From: a virus
DNA length: 64,000 nt
Strand: one strand, 5' to 3'
IMG/VR virus record: IMGVR_UViG_3300032291_002524
Coordinates: 1-64,000 of that record
The notes beneath the pieces are model-generated. The model was not told the origin of the DNA. It searched no databases and saw nothing but the letters and a program-made list of their open reading frames with translations. Below are positions 61,335-64,000 of this stretch, piece by piece. The position numbers and the translations under genes were made by a program. Each line of letters opens with the position of its first letter. Within the stretch, counting starts at the first letter, position 1.

Positions 61335-61754
61335 ATGGAAAATATCACAAACGATAAAGTAATTATACTATTGCGTGGAATTCCTGGCTCGGGCAAATCC
61401 ACTATAGCTAAAATGATTGTGGGAAATGAAAAAGAGTACCGTCACAAAGAAGCTGACATGTATTTTGTTGACGAAAATGGTGATTATAAGTTTAAACCAA
61501 GTCAAATAAGAGATGCTCATCAATGGTGTCAAGAAAGTGTTGATTTTTTAATGAGTCATTCTCATTCCCCTGTCGTGGTATCAAACACATTCACACAAGA
61601 ATGGGAAATGGAACCATATTACAAAATGGCTGAAAAGTATGGTTATAGAGTTCACTCACTAATTGTTGAAAACCGCCACGGTGGTATAAATGAACACGGT
61701 GTTCCTGAAGACAAGTTACAAGCGATGAGAGACCGATTTGAAGTAAAATTATAA
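61335..61754 (+). CDS. P-loop kinase, polynucleotide-kinase-like
   Basis: 139 aa. Walker A LLRGIPGSGKSTIA at the start, an EADMYFVDENGDY segment near residue 45 with the family's acidic residues, SNTFTQEW as the lid-side motif near residue 90, and a late MRDRFE. This resembles the NEDD4BP2-like/T4-PNK kinase domain that phosphorylates nucleic-acid or small-molecule hydroxyls. With the metallophosphoesterase it could heal RNA or DNA ends; that is inference. Confidence 0.8.
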   Translation: MENITNDKVIILLRGIPGSGKSTIAKMIVGNEKEYRHKEADMYFVDENGDYKFKPSQIRDAHQWCQESVDFLMSHSHSPVVVSNTFTQEWEMEPYYKMAEKYGYRVHSLIVENRHGGINEHGVPEDKLQAMRDRFEVKL

Positions 61755-61772
61755 AAAAATTATAAAAAAATT

Positions 61773-62171
61773 ATGAAAAAAATATTATTTCTATTATTCT
61801 TGTTACCCATGTCTATATTTGGACAATATGTAATGACACCAACCCATTATGATTCGGAGCACGCGGCCAAACATATAATGAAAGGACATATTAAAATGTT
61901 TGTTTCAGACACTGTAAAGTTTGTGACTGAAAAAAAACGTGAGAGATATATTACTGATTGCGACGCAACACCAAATCAAGTAAAGACCAAATTAGATAAA
62001 GTATTTAAACAAGGTATTCTTGAACATGTTAGCAAACGAGATGGTGGATACATTTTTACCATTGCTGTTATTGACCCAAACGATAATACCAAAATTATTA
62101 ATTATTGTACCTTTCATGTTGATGAATTAAATCAAAAAATTACTGAAATTGAAATTTTACTAGGAGAATAA
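61773..62171 (+). CDS. Small secreted protein
   Basis: 132 aa. A clear signal peptide (KKILFLLFLLPMSIFGQ) with cleavage expected before Gln, typical of Bacteroidota. The mature 115 residues have no recognised domain. Exported to the periplasm; role unknown. Confidence 0.65.
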   Translation: MKKILFLLFLLPMSIFGQYVMTPTHYDSEHAAKHIMKGHIKMFVSDTVKFVTEKKRERYITDCDATPNQVKTKLDKVFKQGILEHVSKRDGGYIFTIAVIDPNDNTKIINYCTFHVDELNQKITEIEILLGE

Positions 62172-62180
62172 AAACAAACT

Positions 62181-62861
62181 ATGAACAATACAGATTTTAA
62201 AAACTATTTTACCAAACACTTGGGTAAAGGCTCATTAATGTTGGATTATTACAACCAAAGAATTGAAGATTCGATGACACCTTATATTTTGGAAGAAAGA
62301 GAGATGAGAGTGACCCAGATGGATATTTTTTCACGATTAATGAGGGACCGTTTACTATGGGTGGCGGGGCCTGTTGATGATAACATGTCCACAGTTGTCC
62401 AAGCACAATTAATGTATTTAGATTCGGTTAATAATATGGACATAACGATGCACATTGATTCGCCAGGTGGCTCTGTTAAATCCGGTTTATCGATGATTGA
62501 CGTTATGGATTATATATCATGTGATATTCACACCATTAATACCGGTATGGCAGCATCCATGGGTTCCGTGTTGTTAGGCGCTGGAACCAAAGGTAAACGT
62601 TCGTCTTTAAGATTTTCACGTACCATGTTACACCAATCTTCAGGGGGTTTCCGTGGAAATATCCAAGACGCTAAGATTGATATGATTGAGTGGGAGAAAG
62701 TGAATAAGATTTTATTTGATTTGTTAGGTTCATATTGTGATAAATCGGCAGAACAAGTAATGGAAGACGCTTCTCGTGACCTGTGGTTAGATTCCAAATC
62801 TGCGTTAGAATACGGAATTATTGACGAAATTATTACATCAAAAAATAAAATGAAAAAATAA
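62181..62861 (+). CDS. clpP: ClpP-type serine protease
   Basis: 226 aa. Catalytic Ser126 in GMAASMGS, His151 in TMLHQSS and Asp200 in SRDLWL; the Ser-His and His-Asp spacings (25 and 49) are the same as in E. coli ClpP. HIDSPGGSVKSGLSM is the conserved oxyanion region. The N-terminal ~50 residues are longer than the usual ClpP N-terminus and could shape interaction with an unfoldase. An AGGAGA lies 16-11 nt upstream of the ATG, inside the end of the preceding gene, but this spacing is too long for a normal Shine-Dalgarno. It is a natural partner of the clpC-like gene 15 kb away. Confidence 0.92.
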   Translation: MNNTDFKNYFTKHLGKGSLMLDYYNQRIEDSMTPYILEEREMRVTQMDIFSRLMRDRLLWVAGPVDDNMSTVVQAQLMYLDSVNNMDITMHIDSPGGSVKSGLSMIDVMDYISCDIHTINTGMAASMGSVLLGAGTKGKRSSLRFSRTMLHQSSGGFRGNIQDAKIDMIEWEKVNKILFDLLGSYCDKSAEQVMEDASRDLWLDSKSALEYGIIDEIITSKNKMKK

Positions 62862-62862
62862 A

Positions 62863-63714
62863 ATGAAAAAGTTATTATTAGGGTTGCTAATGATGTTGTC
62901 GATGACAGCACAAGCACAGACAAAATGCGATTGGTCAGGGTATGAAATGAGAAAAACTTATCAAAGTTATAATCATTTTGAATTTAGAACTAACTTATAT
63001 GATGATACTTGTATCACATACAACTGGTTAGTTTATGATTATCAGACAAGAAAAGTAGATACATTATATGAGATTATTACAGGAGCTGTTCAAGTACGGT
63101 TTAACGTAAAAGGAAGATATAAATTAGGAATCAGAGCATACAATCGATGTACTGATTGTGATACTACATTCCAAACAGAAATTGATATTACAGTGTATGG
63201 TGAAAAAGCTAAATTGAGTTATAAACCATCAATTAAAGACTGTAAAACATATACCTTTGAAATGGAGAATATGAAGGATTCTTGTATGTCTTATATGTAT
63301 GAAATTTGGGATGCTACTGAATATGCATCTAAAATGACAGATAAGGAATGGAAATCGCATTCAGATAGTATGTTTTATTTTGATTACGAGTTTAATGAAA
63401 ATAATATAGAATACTACTCTCAGAAATCAGAACGAGTGCTGGACTTTACATTTCCTGATTCAGGACGTTATATGATTTTAACATACTTACAAAATGCCTG
63501 TACTGAAATTGACACGTTTATTTTTACTAAAATTGTGGTATGTCCATCTGAAGTAACTACTAGTGTTAAAAATATTGTTAAAAACAATGATATTAAAATT
63601 ATCGGGTATTATGACCTAATGGGTAGACAAGTTGATTATATGAGACCTAATGAGGTATATATCGTACTATATAGTAATGGACATCGTAGAAAAGTAATGC
63701 AAGTACAGAACTAA
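62863..63714 (+). CDS. Secreted protein with type IX secretion-type C-terminal domain
   Basis: 283 aa. Signal peptide KKLLLGLLMMLSMTAQAQ, then two beta-rich domains with conserved cysteines (WSGYE...TCITYNW, CTDCDTTF). The C-terminal ~45 residues read IKIIGYYDLMGRQVDYMRPN, then EVYIVLYSNGHRRKVMQ, close to the type A T9SS sorting domain ('(I/V)Y(D/N)xxGRxV...(G/N)xYxVxxxxGxxxxxKxxV'). Such domains send proteins across the outer membrane in Bacteroidota. Both parts together strongly suggest export by the host's T9SS. Confidence 0.75.
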   Translation: MKKLLLGLLMMLSMTAQAQTKCDWSGYEMRKTYQSYNHFEFRTNLYDDTCITYNWLVYDYQTRKVDTLYEIITGAVQVRFNVKGRYKLGIRAYNRCTDCDTTFQTEIDITVYGEKAKLSYKPSIKDCKTYTFEMENMKDSCMSYMYEIWDATEYASKMTDKEWKSHSDSMFYFDYEFNENNIEYYSQKSERVLDFTFPDSGRYMILTYLQNACTEIDTFIFTKIVVCPSEVTTSVKNIVKNNDIKIIGYYDLMGRQVDYMRPNEVYIVLYSNGHRRKVMQVQN

Positions 63715-63726
63715 ATAAATTTTTAC

Positions 63727-63758
63727 AAACCCCAATCTTTAAAGGTTGGGGTTTTTTT
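63727..63758 (+). terminator. Hairpin terminator
   Basis: CCCCAA / TTGGGG stem (63730-63751) with a partly self-complementary CTTTAAAG loop, followed by a T-run, directly after the T9SS-type gene. Confidence 0.85.
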
Positions 63759-63772
63759 CTTATATTTTAAAT

Positions 63773-64000
63773 ATGATGAAAAATTCACCAACAATAACTG
63801 TAATGTTTGCATACCTACTAACGATATTTTCTTTAGTTATGGTATCATCTTACGTTTCACCAACCAATACGACACGGTTAGATAAAATTGACACAATTAA
63901 AGTTATTGATACAATAAAACAAATCGATGTTAAAAACAAAGTATCACTTTTTATTGGTGATTCACATACAACAAATTTTAAAAATGGTTGGCAGAAGATT
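63773..64000 (+). CDS. Membrane-anchored protein with GDSH motif, 3'-truncated
   Basis: Open to the window end; 76 codons visible from ATGATG. A hydrophobic N-terminal segment (TVMFAYLLTIFSLVMVSSYV) anchors or exports it, then a short linker, then LFIGDSHTTNFKNGWQ. That is the block I motif of SGNH/GDSL-type hydrolases (GDSx), with Ser as candidate nucleophile. Such enzymes deacylate glycans or lipids. Only the first block is in the window. Confidence 0.5.
   Translation, partial: MMKNSPTITVMFAYLLTIFSLVMVSSYVSPTNTTRLDKIDTIKVIDTIKQIDVKNKVSLFIGDSHTTNFKNGWQKI

Overview
The window is a 64-kb piece of a large, AT-rich, tailed double-stranded DNA phage of the T4-like (myovirus) type, or a contig of one. 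It carries a recognisable T4-like head module: large terminase, portal, prohead protease, scaffold/core and major capsid protein. It also has a baseplate OB-fold protein, PhoH, dUTPase and a gp55-like late sigma factor. Several signs point to a host in the Bacteroidota, probably a Flavobacteriia-like bacterium. Promoters of the TTTG-(19-20 nt)-TAnnTTTG type sit before several genes. A bS21 gene resembles the Bacteroidota form, and a DUF4494-type gene is present. Small secreted proteins have signal peptides ending in Ala/Gly before Gln, and one of them ends in what looks like a type IX secretion sorting domain. Shine-Dalgarno sequences are rarely visible.

Layout. (1) 1-17.9 kb, plus strand: a tightly packed, translationally coupled cluster of about a dozen glycosyltransferase-like genes. 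An exonuclease and a dUTPase sit near its left end. At its right end are sugar/nucleotide-metabolism genes: class II aldolase, HAD phosphatase, GDPD-like protein, a glycosyltransferase-kinase fusion and a tandem nucleotidyltransferase. (2) 17.9-29.7 kb, plus strand: PhoH, two more glycosyltransferases, the late sigma factor, then baseplate/tail proteins. (3) 29.7-44.9 kb, mainly minus strand: capsid, scaffold, protease, portal, terminase and acidic virion-type proteins, interrupted by a small plus-strand island with bS21 and a membrane protein. (4) 44.9-53.2 kb: a UVR-motif protein divergent from a ClpC-like unfoldase, an M20-type peptidase, a 717-aa protein, a complete tmRNA locus, and a DUF6011-like, a DNA-glycosylase-like and an HNH gene. 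(5) 53.2-59.6 kb, minus strand: large virion-type proteins. (6) 59.6-64 kb, plus strand: small secreted proteins, a metallophosphoesterase, a P-loop kinase, ClpP with a complete catalytic triad, a T9SS-type protein and a truncated GDSH-motif gene.

How it may fit together. Two promoter classes are visible. Host-type promoters precede clpC, the peptidase, the tmRNA and the 51.4-kb operon. A second motif, TATTTAT(A/T) in the sense orientation, lies 2-31 nt upstream of at least fifteen genes on both strands, most of them structural. It is the natural candidate for the promoter read by the gp55-like sigma encoded at 21.4 kb. The most unusual content is a translation and protein-quality-control set: tmRNA with a long atypical tag, bS21, a ClpC-like unfoldase carrying a ClpP-docking VGF loop, ClpP, a McsA-like UVR protein and a peptidase. 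Joint action of this set is inference from co-occurrence.

No tRNA, rRNA, CRISPR array, insertion sequence or integrase was seen. All homology calls are from reading motifs; no database search was run.
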